In this document: piece by piece, positions 1-5,978 of the stretch
Layout of the letters: each line of letters starts with the position of its first letter
How positions within the stretch are numbered: the stretch's first letter is position 1
Origin: Nocardioides sp.
GTDB lineage: Bacteria > Actinomycetota > Actinomycetes > Propionibacteriales > Nocardioidaceae
Assembly: GCA_031177735.1 (NCBI GenBank)
Contig: JAPSKJ010000073.1
Span: 1 to 9,864, forward strand
Length of the DNA stretch: 9,864 nucleotides
Direction: 5' to 3'
The notes under the pieces: model-generated
What the model saw: only the letters and a program-made list of their open reading frames with translations
Database searches by the model: none
What the model was told of the DNA's origin: nothing
Translations under genes and position numbers: made by a program

Positions 1-6
1 GAGGAG
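1..6 (+). promoter_or_regulatory. Shine-Dalgarno sequence of the CoA-transferase gene
   Basis: GAGGAG lies 5 bases before the ATG at 12 and is the strongest ribosome binding site in the window. It fixes the start of the CoA-transferase. Such a site implies a leadered or polycistronic mRNA, so an upstream operon partner outside the window is possible. Confidence 0.8.
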
Positions 7-11
7 ACCGC

Positions 12-1247
12 ATGACCACCGCATCGACCGGAGCTCCGCGCTCGGGACCGCTCAGCGACATCCTGGTCGTCGACCTCTCCCGCGCGCTCGCGGGACCGCA
101 CGCGACGATGATGCTCGGCGACCTGGGCGCGCGGGTGATCAAGGTCGAGGCGCCCGGCGCCGGCGATGACACCCGCGGCTGGGGACCGCCGTTCGTCACG
201 CCGCCCGACGACCCCGAGGGCGAGCGGCAGTCGACGTACTTCCTCTCGGCGAACCGCAACAAGGAGTCGATCACCCTCGACCTCAAGGCCGAGGACGACA
301 AGGACGTCCTGCTCCGCCTGGTCGACCGTGCCGACGTGCTGGTCGAGAACTTCCGCACCGGCGTCCTGGAGCGCCTCGGCCTCGGCATCGAGGAGCTGCA
401 GCGCCGCAACCCCCGCCTGGTCGTGCTCTCGATCACCGGCTTCGGCCACGACGGCCCGGAAGGCGGCCGGGCCGGCTACGACCAGATCGCCCAGGGTGAG
501 GCGGGCCTGATGTCGCTCACCGGCCCCGGGCCGGAGACCCCGCAGCGGGTCGGTGTGCCGATCGCCGACCTGCTCTCGGGGATGTACGGCGCCTACGGCG
601 TCCTCGCCGCGCTCCACGAGCGGGCCCGCACCGGGGTCGGCACGGTCGTGCGGACCTCGCTGCTCGCGGCCGTCGTGGGGGTGCACGCCTTCCAGGGCAC
701 CCGCTGGACGGTCGCCGGAGAGGTCGGCCGTGCCCAGGGCAACCACCACCCCTCGATCGCTCCCTACGGCCTCTTCCGCTGCGCCGACGGTGCGGTGCAG
801 ATCGCAGTCGGCAGCGACGGCCTGTGGCGGAAGTTCGCTCCTGCGTTCGGCATCGACCCCGACGCCGAGGGCCTGGCCACCAACGCCGACCGGGTCTCCG
901 CGCGGGAGCGCACGATCGCGGTCGTCGAGGCGGCGTTCGCCGAGTGGGAGGCCGGTCCGCTGCTCGACCGCCTCGCGGAGATCGGCATCCCGGCCGGCAA
1001 GGTGCGCACCCTCGACGAGGTCTACCGCTGGGACCAGACGCTCAGCCAGGGCCTGCTCATCGACGTCGAGCACCCCACCCTCGGCACGCTCCAGCTGCCC
1101 GGTCCGCCGCTGCGCTTCTTCGCTGCTGACGGCGCGGAGGTGACCCCGCGCGACCACGTCGCCCCGCCGTTGCTCGGCGGCGACACCGAGGCGGTCAAGG
1201 CGTGGCTGGGCGGCCAGGACCAGCGGGACAGCGACGCGGGCGCATGA
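12..1247 (+). CDS. Class III (CaiB/BaiF family) acyl-CoA transferase
   Basis: This 411-residue cytosolic enzyme is expected to move CoA from an acyl-CoA donor to a free carboxylate. Its length is normal for family III. The N-terminal Rossmann-like half shows the family pattern: ILVVDLSRALAGPHATMMLGDLGA near residues 17-40, then RVIKVEAPG (41-49) and ENFRTGVLERLGLG (112-125). The conserved acidic residue that forms the acyl-anhydride/glutamyl-type intermediate in the family aligns with Asp186, in GVPIADLLSG. The start is set by the GAGGAG site. The stop overlaps the next gene's start as ATGA, so the carboxyltransferase downstream is translationally coupled and probably acts on the same acyl-CoA. 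Known members use oxalate, mesaconate, glutarate, carnitine or bile acids, so the substrate cannot be read from the sequence. The permease nearby makes a dicarboxylate such as malonate plausible, but that is inference. The family assignment is secure. Confidence 0.93.
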   Translation: MTTASTGAPRSGPLSDILVVDLSRALAGPHATMMLGDLGARVIKVEAPGAGDDTRGWGPPFVTPPDDPEGERQSTYFLSANRNKESITLDLKAEDDKDVLLRLVDRADVLVENFRTGVLERLGLGIEELQRRNPRLVVLSITGFGHDGPEGGRAGYDQIAQGEAGLMSLTGPGPETPQRVGVPIADLLSGMYGAYGVLAALHERARTGVGTVVRTSLLAAVVGVHAFQGTRWTVAGEVGRAQGNHHPSIAPYGLFRCADGAVQIAVGSDGLWRKFAPAFGIDPDAEGLATNADRVSARERTIAVVEAAFAEWEAGPLLDRLAEIGIPAGKVRTLDEVYRWDQTLSQGLLIDVEHPTLGTLQLPGPPLRFFAADGAEVTPRDHVAPPLLGGDTEAVKAWLGGQDQRDSDAGA

Positions 1248-2707
1248 GCGCAGCTCCTGCCGGCGCTGACGCGGCTGCCACGCCCCGACGCCGCTGGACC
1301 GCGAAGGACCTGCTCGACCTGGTGCTCGACCCCGGCACGTTCCTCAGCTGGGACGAGCCGATCGAGCGGGGTGACCTCGAGCCGGCGTACCTGCGGGCTC
1401 TCGAGGAAGCCATCGCCAAGGCGGGCACGGACGAGTCGGTGCTGACCGGCCGCGGACTGGTGCGTGGCCGGCCGGTCGCGGTGATCGTCAACGAGTTCCG
1501 CTTCCTGGCCGGCTCCATCGGCCGTGACGCCGCAGCGCGCATCGTGGCCGCCGTCCGGCGCGCGACCGCCGAAGGTCTGCCGTTGCTGGCCAGCACCTCC
1601 TCGGGCGGCACGCGGATGCAGGAGGGCACCCCGGCCTTCGTGCAGATGGCCGAGATCTCCCGCGCGATCATGGCCCACCGCGCCGCCGGACTCCCCTACC
1701 TGGTGCAGCTGCGCCACCCCACCACCGGTGGCGTGTTCGCCTCGTGGGGCTCGCTCGGGCACGTGACCGTGGCCGAGCCCGGCGCGCTGGTGGGTTTCCT
1801 CGGGCCGAAGGTCTACGAGGGGCTCTACGGCACGCCCTTCCCGCCCGGCGTCCAGGTGGCCGAGCACCTCGCGGAGTGCGGCGTCATCGACGCGGTGGTC
1901 GCCACCGAGGACCTCCCCGACCTCGTCGACCGCAGCCTGGCCGTCCTGCTCGACCCGCCGACCCCGCCCCGCCTCCCGCGGCGCCCCGCGCGGCCCGCGA
2001 GTACGCCGGCCGATGCCTGGGCCACCGTCGCGCTGACCCGCGGGCCCGGTCGGCCGGGGGTGCGCGACCTGCTCCGCCGCTGCGAGTCGACGGTGCGCCT
2101 CAACGGCACCGACCAGGGTGAGCGGGACGCGACCGTGCTGGTCGCCCTCACGCGGATCGACGGGCAGCCCTGCGTGGTCGTCGGCCAGGACCGCGACCGG
2201 CAGACGCCGCAGACGCCGATGGGCCCGGCCGGGCTGCGGGTCGCGCAACGCGGCATCGCGCTGGCCGAGGAGCTTCGGCTGCCGCTGGTGACGGTCATCG
2301 ACACTCCCGGCGCGGAGCTCTCGGCGCGAGCCGAGGAGCGCGCGATCGCCGGAGAGATCGCGCGCTGCATCGCCGCGATGACCTCGCTGAGCGTGCCCTC
2401 GGTGGCGGTGCTGCTCGGCCAGGGCTGCGGCGGCGGCGCGCTGGCCCTGCTGCCCGCCCGTGAGGTGGTGGCGACCGAGCGCTCCTGGCTCACCCCGCTC
2501 CCGCCGGAGGGCGCCAGCATCATCGTCCACGGCGACACCGCGCACGCCGCCGAGCTGGCCCGCAGCCAGCACATCACCGCGCCCGAGCTGTTCGACCTCG
2601 GCATCGTGCACGGCGTCGTACCCGAGCAGCCGGACGAGGCCGCCCGCGACCTCGCCGAAGCGGTCGTCGCCGAGGTGGGTGCCCGCATCGCCGCCCAGCG
2701 AGGCTGA
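1244..2707 (+). CDS. Fused AccD-AccA-type carboxyltransferase (possible malonyl-CoA decarboxylase or acyl-CoA carboxylase subunit)
   Basis: This 487-residue protein joins two crotonase-fold carboxyltransferase halves. The N-terminal half (about 15-235) resembles AccD, with STSSGGTRMQEG from residue 117 (Gly121-Gly122 as oxyanion hole) and later AEPGALVGFLGPKVYEG. A Pro/Arg-rich linker (about 235-270) follows. The C-terminal half resembles AccA: DTPGAELSARAEER, then QGCGGGALALL (393-403) and a PEG segment. The four-Cys zinc finger of bacterial AccD is missing, and no biotin carboxylase or biotin carrier gene is in the window. The start chosen is ATG 1244, which gives the ATGA overlap with the CoA-transferase; an earlier in-frame start at 1202 would overlap that gene by 46 bases. 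AccD/AccA pairs either build malonyl-CoA from carboxybiotin or, as in MdcD/MdcE, decarboxylate malonyl thioesters. The coupled CoA-transferase favours the second reading, by inference. Actinobacterial acyl-CoA carboxylase beta chains are also of this size, so that role stays open. Confidence 0.88.
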   Translation: MSAAPAGADAAATPRRRWTAKDLLDLVLDPGTFLSWDEPIERGDLEPAYLRALEEAIAKAGTDESVLTGRGLVRGRPVAVIVNEFRFLAGSIGRDAAARIVAAVRRATAEGLPLLASTSSGGTRMQEGTPAFVQMAEISRAIMAHRAAGLPYLVQLRHPTTGGVFASWGSLGHVTVAEPGALVGFLGPKVYEGLYGTPFPPGVQVAEHLAECGVIDAVVATEDLPDLVDRSLAVLLDPPTPPRLPRRPARPASTPADAWATVALTRGPGRPGVRDLLRRCESTVRLNGTDQGERDATVLVALTRIDGQPCVVVGQDRDRQTPQTPMGPAGLRVAQRGIALAEELRLPLVTVIDTPGAELSARAEERAIAGEIARCIAAMTSLSVPSVAVLLGQGCGGGALALLPAREVVATERSWLTPLPPEGASIIVHGDTAHAAELARSQHITAPELFDLGIVHGVVPEQPDEAARDLAEAVVAEVGARIAAQRG

Positions 2708-2716
2708 GCAGCAGCC
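2702..2716. terminator. Small hairpin across the convergent stop codons
   Basis: GGCTG (2702-2706) and CAGCC (2712-2716) form a perfect 5-bp stem with a 5-base loop. It lies over the carboxyltransferase stop and just before the regulator stop on the other strand. There is no T-tract on either side, so it is only a weak candidate for a bidirectional terminator. Confidence 0.25.
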
Positions 2717-2717
2717 G

Positions 2718-3371
2718 TCAGCCCAGCAGCCCGCTGCAGGCGCTGGCCGCGGCGCTCGCGTCGCCGTGGATGATCGCCTCGGCGAGGGCGCCCAGCTGCG
2801 ACTCGATGCGGGTGCTGTCGGTCGGGTCGGGCGCGCTCGCGGAGAGCATGTCGTCGAGGTCGGCGAGCAGACCCACCCCCGCCAGGCGGCGGACGCAGCG
2901 CCAGGTGTGCTCGAACGTGCGTGGACGCCCGTCATCGGCCAGCATCGCGACGCGCAGGGAGCCCTGCGGGTTGGCGGCCGCCGCTCGCGCGATCCCGGCC
3001 AGCACCGCCTCGCGCGCCGCGACGACCTCGCTCGGCGCGCTGGCGGCGACCTGCTCCTCGATCCCACCTCCGGCCGGCGCGGGTCGGTCGGCGGCGGGGT
3101 CGCGCACCAGCGCACCCACCCCGTGCCGCACCTCGATCCGGCCGCGGGTCTCCAGTGCCGCCAGCGCCCGGGACAGGGTCGCCCGGCTGACACCGAGCTC
3201 GGCGGCGAGCTGCCGCTCGGGAGGCAGGCGGTCGCCGCCGACGAGTCCCTGCGCCTCGATGAAGTCGGAGATGTGCGCGGCGAGGCTCTCGTAGAGCCGC
3301 TCGCGCCGCAGCGGGGCCACCGAGCGCGGCTGTGGCGCCTGTCGTCCCGAAGCGGAGGTGCCGGATGCCAT
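2718..3371 (-). CDS. GntR-family (FadR-like) transcriptional regulator
   Basis: This 217-residue repressor-type protein has a classical GntR winged helix: RLYESLAAHISDFIEAQ (25-41), GGDRLPPERQLAAELGVSRATLSRAL (45-70) and the wing RGRIEVRHGVGALV (76-89). The C-terminal part (about 115-217) is all-helical and resembles an FCD effector domain, with AAREAVLAGIARAAAA and a final IIHGDASAAASA. The His/Asp metal ligands usual in FCD domains are not obvious, so effector binding may differ. The start is ATG 3371, placed 6 bases after a TATGCT -10 box. The reading frame stays open far upstream, but that stretch is antisense to the permease and lacks regulator-like sequence. The gene is divergent from the MatC-like permease and convergent with the carboxyltransferase (10-base gap). 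It most likely controls the permease and possibly the CoA-transferase operon. The ligand is unknown; a carboxylate or its CoA ester would fit. Confidence 0.9.
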   Translation of the reverse strand: MASGTSASGRQAPQPRSVAPLRRERLYESLAAHISDFIEAQGLVGGDRLPPERQLAAELGVSRATLSRALAALETRGRIEVRHGVGALVRDPAADRPAPAGGGIEEQVAASAPSEVVAAREAVLAGIARAAAANPQGSLRVAMLADDGRPRTFEHTWRCVRRLAGVGLLADLDDMLSASAPDPTDSTRIESQLGALAEAIIHGDASAAASACSGLLG

Positions 3372-3377
3372 GGCGCC

Positions 3378-3383
3378 AGCATA
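3378..3383 (-). promoter_or_regulatory. -10 box of a probable leaderless promoter for the GntR-family gene
   Basis: TATGCT on the minus strand ends 6 bases before the ATG at 3371, so transcription should begin at or next to the start codon. No Shine-Dalgarno sequence is present. No good -35 was seen. Confidence 0.5.
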
Positions 3384-3407
3384 GGACGGAAGTGGCTCGG
3401 TTGCCTG

Positions 3408-3420
3408 GTGGCTAGTCCAC
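3408..3420. promoter_or_regulatory. GTGG-N5-CCAC inverted repeat, candidate operator of the GntR-family regulator
   Basis: GTGGCTAGTCCAC is an interrupted palindrome with 4-bp arms in the regulator-permease intergenic space. It lies just upstream of where the regulator's -35 should be. FadR-type GntR proteins bind short G/T...A/C inverted repeats of this size. The match is suggestive only. Confidence 0.35.
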
Positions 3421-3439
3421 TGGCAGGATGGGCCGCTGA

Positions 3440-3455
3440 CATGACCTAGGTCACA
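3440..3455. promoter_or_regulatory. CRP/GlxR-like palindrome in the permease promoter region
   Basis: TGACCTAGGTCA (3442-3453) is a perfect 12-bp palindrome. Extended to 16 bases it reads CATGACCTAGGTCACA, which matches the actinobacterial GlxR/CRP pattern TGTGA-N6-TCACA fully in the right half and in three of five left-half positions. Its centre is about 41 bases before the permease start codon, a position where such regulators commonly activate. This suggests control by carbon status. Confidence 0.5.
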
Positions 3456-3472
3456 TGAGCCGGGCCGAAACT

Positions 3473-3481
3473 GGAAACGGA
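3473..3481 (+). promoter_or_regulatory. Weak ribosome binding site of the MatC-like permease
   Basis: GGAAACGGA ends 7 bases before the GTG at 3489. The match to GGAGG is partial, but no better start or site lies nearby. An AT-rich TAGATA (3482-3487) beside it could be part of a -10 element. Confidence 0.35.
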
Positions 3482-3488
3482 TAGATAC

Positions 3489-4853
3489 GTGTCCCACGAA
3501 CTGATCTCGTTGGCGGTCCTCGTGATCGTCTTCCTCATCGCGACGGTGCGCGGCGTCAACATGGGCGCGCTCGCGCTCGTCGCCTCCTTCATCGTCGGCC
3601 TGTCGGTCTACGACGCGACCGTCGACGACGTCCTGGCCGGGTTCCCGGCCGACCTCTTCGTCATCCTGGTCGGCGTCACCTACCTGTTCGCCCTCGCCAA
3701 GAACAACGGCACCGTCGACTGGATCGTCCACGCCGCCGTCCGTGCGGTGGGCGGCCGCGTCGCCCTGGTGCCGTGGGCGATGTTCGGCGTGTGCGCGACC
3801 GTCACCGCGGTCGGCGCCGTGAGCCCCGCCGCCGTCGCCATCGTGGCCCCGGTCGGCATGGGTTTCGCCGTCCGCTACCAGATCCACCCGGTGATGATGG
3901 GCATCATGATCGTCCAGGGTGCGACGGCGGGCAGCTTCTCCCCCATCGGCATCTTCGGCAGCATCACCAACGGCGTCGTCGACGACCGCAACCTCCCCGG
4001 CAACGAGGGCTTCCTCTTCCTGACGACCTTCCTGGCCGCCACCCTGATCGCGGTCATCACCTACTTCGCCTTCGGCGGACGTCAGCTCATCGCCCGTGGC
4101 CGCGAGGACGCGCACGTGCTCGCCATGGCGGCACAGGCGGAGGCGGCGTCCTTCGCCGCGACGCACGACACCTCCACGACCCGGGAGCCGCACTCGGCCG
4201 TCGAGGCCCGCGAGGCCGCCTCCCGCGACCAGGCGGCCCCCGCCGACGAGTCGCACCGGCTCAACGCCCAGCGCTCGCTCACCCTGGTCGGACTGGCCGC
4301 CCTCATCGTCGGCGCCCTCGGCTTCGACCTCGACGTGGGCTTCACCGCGCTGACCATCGCCGTCGCGCTGACCCTCGCCTTCCCGCAGTCGGCCAAGGGC
4401 GCGGTGGAGAAGATCAGCTGGGGCACCGTGCTCCTGATCGGCGGCATCGTCACCTACGTGACGCTGCTGGAGAACCAGGGCGTCGTGCAGTGGCTGGGCG
4501 AGGAGGTCGCCGGCGTCGGCGCCGCCATCGTGGCCGCGCTGCTGATCTGCTTCATCGGCTCGGTGGTCTCGGCGTTCGCCTCGACCACCGGCATCATCGG
4601 CGCGCTCATCCCGCTCGCGGTGCCGTTCCTGCTCACCGACCAGGTCAACGCGGTCGGCCTGATCGCTGCCCTCGCGATCTCCAGCTCGGTGGTGGACTGC
4701 AGCCCGTTCTCCACCAACGGCGCCCTCGTGGTCGCCAACGCCGAGGCCGAGGACCGCGAGATGGTCTTCAAGCGCCTGATGCAGTGGGGCATGTCGATCG
4801 TCGTCGTCGCGCCGATCGTGGCCTGGCTGGTGCTGGTCGTCCCGACCGCCTGA
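3489..4853 (+). CDS. MatC/SLC13-type dicarboxylate permease
   Basis: This 454-residue polytopic inner-membrane protein probably imports a dicarboxylate. The first half matches the MatC N-terminal family, with FPADLFVILVGVTYLFALAKNNGTVDWIV after about residue 50 and the re-entrant-type motif SFSPIGIFGSITNG from residue 149. The second half carries the matching motif DCSPFSTNGAL from residue 403, so the inverted-repeat layout of the ion transporter superfamily is complete. A hydrophilic, Ala/Glu/Asp-rich loop (about 198-262) joins the halves. The GTG start gives an N-terminus that leads directly into the first helix. The gene is divergent from the GntR-family regulator, and its upstream region holds a CRP-like palindrome. 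MatC of rhizobia is a malonate carrier that sits beside a GntR regulator (MatR), so the pairing here is a telling parallel. Substrate specificity is inferred; succinate-type or other dicarboxylates remain possible. Confidence 0.85.
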   Translation: MSHELISLAVLVIVFLIATVRGVNMGALALVASFIVGLSVYDATVDDVLAGFPADLFVILVGVTYLFALAKNNGTVDWIVHAAVRAVGGRVALVPWAMFGVCATVTAVGAVSPAAVAIVAPVGMGFAVRYQIHPVMMGIMIVQGATAGSFSPIGIFGSITNGVVDDRNLPGNEGFLFLTTFLAATLIAVITYFAFGGRQLIARGREDAHVLAMAAQAEAASFAATHDTSTTREPHSAVEAREAASRDQAAPADESHRLNAQRSLTLVGLAALIVGALGFDLDVGFTALTIAVALTLAFPQSAKGAVEKISWGTVLLIGGIVTYVTLLENQGVVQWLGEEVAGVGAAIVAALLICFIGSVVSAFASTTGIIGALIPLAVPFLLTDQVNAVGLIAALAISSSVVDCSPFSTNGALVVANAEAEDREMVFKRLMQWGMSIVVVAPIVAWLVLVVPTA

Positions 4854-4863
4854 GCAGGCTGCC

Positions 4864-5538
4864 TCACCACTCCCGCAGCCGCTGCGCCACGTCGACCACC
4901 GAGTCGACCTGGTGCGGCGGCTGCGGTCCGTCGGGGTCCACCACGTGCCCCGGCCGGGCCAGCCGGACGACGTCGACGCCGGCCTCCAGCGCTCCCCGGG
5001 TGTCGCGCGCCGACGCCGGCACGTGGACGAGCCGGCGGGGTCGCACCGCGTCCGCGGCGCGCAGGTAGATCTCCGGGCTCGGCTTGTAGGCGCCCAGCCG
5101 CTGCGAGCTCAGCAGCAGGTCCGGCTCGACCAGCCGGGCCGCCTGCGTGGTGCGCAGCAGAGCGTCGTCGACGTTGGACAAGATGCCCACCGCCGCCAGC
5201 TCCGCGACCAGGGGTACGCCGACGGCCACATCGGGCCACAGCGGCCACTCGGCGACGGACTCCTCGATGATCGCCAGGTCGCTGGCGGCGTACTCAGGCG
5301 GCACCTCGAGCTCGGCGTAGGCCAGCTCGAGCGCGCGCAGCGAGAGGTCGTGGAACGTCGTGGGCGGCTCGGCGCTGCGCTGCAACCGCTTGTTGTGTCC
5401 GTCCCACCGGTCGTAGAGCTCGGCGCCGCTCCACGGCCAGCCGCGTCCGTCCGCGATGCGGGCGAACGCCTTCGCCGCTCCGGTGCGGCTGTCGATGAGG
5501 GCGCTGAACAGGTCGAAGGTCACCACGATGTCGGCCAC
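4864..5538 (-). CDS. HAD-superfamily hydrolase (haloacid-dehalogenase-like subfamily)
   Basis: This 224-residue cytosolic protein has all four HAD motifs in order. Motif I is VVTFDLFSALID with the nucleophile Asp9, motif II is GILSNVDD (Ser121), motif III is Lys152 in RLGAYKPSPEIY, and motif IV is the Asp179 region (VPASARDTRGALEAG). The helical cap (about 17-110) is of the size seen in L-2-haloacid dehalogenases and small-molecule phosphatases. The position two after Asp9 is Phe, not Asp, as in the dehalogenase branch, and the usual Thr four after it is Ala. A phosphatase using the standard DxD general acid is therefore less likely. The GTG start at 5538 follows a TAGAGT -10 box by 6 bases. 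It ends 10 bases from the permease stop, tail to tail, and is divergent from arsR. The natural substrate cannot be told, and nothing ties it firmly to either neighbour. Confidence 0.85.
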   Translation of the reverse strand: MADIVVTFDLFSALIDSRTGAAKAFARIADGRGWPWSGAELYDRWDGHNKRLQRSAEPPTTFHDLSLRALELAYAELEVPPEYAASDLAIIEESVAEWPLWPDVAVGVPLVAELAAVGILSNVDDALLRTTQAARLVEPDLLLSSQRLGAYKPSPEIYLRAADAVRPRRLVHVPASARDTRGALEAGVDVVRLARPGHVVDPDGPQPPHQVDSVVDVAQRLREW

Positions 5539-5544
5539 GCGACG

Positions 5545-5550
5545 ACTCTA
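5545..5550 (-). promoter_or_regulatory. -10 box of a probable leaderless promoter for the HAD hydrolase
   Basis: TAGAGT on the minus strand ends 6 bases before the GTG at 5538. There is no Shine-Dalgarno sequence in the short space between. Confidence 0.45.
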
Positions 5551-5558
5551 GGCACCCA

Positions 5559-5568
5559 CCCACGTGGG
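5559..5568. promoter_or_regulatory. 10-bp palindrome upstream of the HAD gene
   Basis: CCCACGTGGG is a perfect palindrome in the spacer region of the HAD promoter, within the 80-base divergent gap to arsR. It could be an operator. Short GC palindromes also occur by chance in such DNA. Confidence 0.25.
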
Positions 5569-5604
5569 CCCCATGCTCCGCAGTGGACCCGGACATCGAA
5601 GTCT

Positions 5605-5616
5605 GTCAATATCGAC
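5605..5616. promoter_or_regulatory. Candidate ArsR operator overlapping the arsR -10 region
   Basis: GTCAATATCGAC is a palindrome with a single mismatched pair (10 of 12 positions). It is the most AT-rich spot in this gap. The -10-like CAATAT (5607-5612) lies inside it, 6 bases before the GTG of arsR, so ArsR bound here would block its own promoter. The octamer TCGAAGTC also occurs twice around it (5596-5603 and 5622-5629). Confidence 0.5.
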
Positions 5617-5618
5617 GC

Positions 5619-5978
5619 GTGTCGAAGTCCACGCTCGAGCTCACTGCGGCCGAGGCCGTTGCCTGCTGCTCGCCCTTGCTGAGCGAGCCGATCTCCTCCG
5701 AGCAGGCGGAGCGGGTCTCCCCCGCCCTCAAGGCGCTCGCCGACCCGGTGCGGCTGCGGCTGCTGTCACTGGTCGCCGCCCATGCCGGTGGCGAGGCGTG
5801 CGTGTGCGACCTCAACGACGCCTTCGAGCTCTCCCAGCCCACGATCAGCCACCACCTCAAGGTGCTGCACGAGGCCGGCCTGCTCGACCGCAGCAAGCGC
5901 GGCACGTGGGTCTTCTACCGGGTCAGGGCCGAGGCGATGGCGGGCCTGTCCGCCCTGCTCGGCGGCGTCGCCTCGTGA
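5619..5978 (+). CDS. arsR: ArsR-family arsenite-responsive repressor
   Basis: This 119-residue winged-helix repressor should release the operon when As(III) or Sb(III) binds. It has the ArsR core LKALADPVRLRLLSLVA (37-53), the helix-turn-helix FELSQPTISHHLKVLHEAGLL and the wing RSKRGTWVFYRV. It carries two sets of cysteines: adjacent Cys16-Cys17 near the N-terminus and the CVC pair Cys61/Cys63 before the DNA-binding helix. Corynebacterium-type ArsR uses an N-terminal Cys-Cys plus a third cysteine near position 55, whereas plasmid R773 ArsR uses the CVC site; both elements are visible here. The GTG at 5619 is preferred over an in-frame GTG at 5583, because the extension would cover the operator/promoter and has no family resemblance. 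The next gene starts inside its stop codon (GTGA), so the two are translationally coupled. Confidence 0.93.
   Translation: MSKSTLELTAAEAVACCSPLLSEPISSEQAERVSPALKALADPVRLRLLSLVAAHAGGEACVCDLNDAFELSQPTISHHLKVLHEAGLLDRSKRGTWVFYRVRAEAMAGLSALLGGVAS

Noticed and set aside
1202..1243. Upstream ATG start for the carboxyltransferase
   Set aside because: It would add 14 unrelated residues and a 46-base overlap. The ATGA overlap at 1244 is the usual coupled arrangement.
1022..3442. 806-residue open frame on the minus strand across the CoA-transferase, carboxyltransferase and regulator
   Set aside because: It is an antisense shadow: low-complexity Arg/Gly/Ala-rich translation, no family resemblance, and it overlaps three well-recognised genes. 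Long antisense frames are expected at this GC content.
2460..3449. 329-residue plus-strand frame over the regulator
   Set aside because: Shadow frame of the regulator and the carboxyltransferase end, with no recognisable domain.
3372..4256. N-terminal extension of the GntR-family frame (about 295 extra residues)
   Set aside because: It is antisense to the permease and its translation is Gly/Asp/Arg/His-rich filler. The winged helix and the -10 box both support the ATG at 3371.
3773..5068. 431-residue plus-strand frame overlapping the permease and HAD genes
   Set aside because: Arg/Pro/Gly-rich translation without any motif; a shadow of the permease in another frame.
5583..5618. Earlier GTG start for arsR
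   Set aside because: The added 12 residues lie over the promoter and operator-like sequence and are not part of the family.
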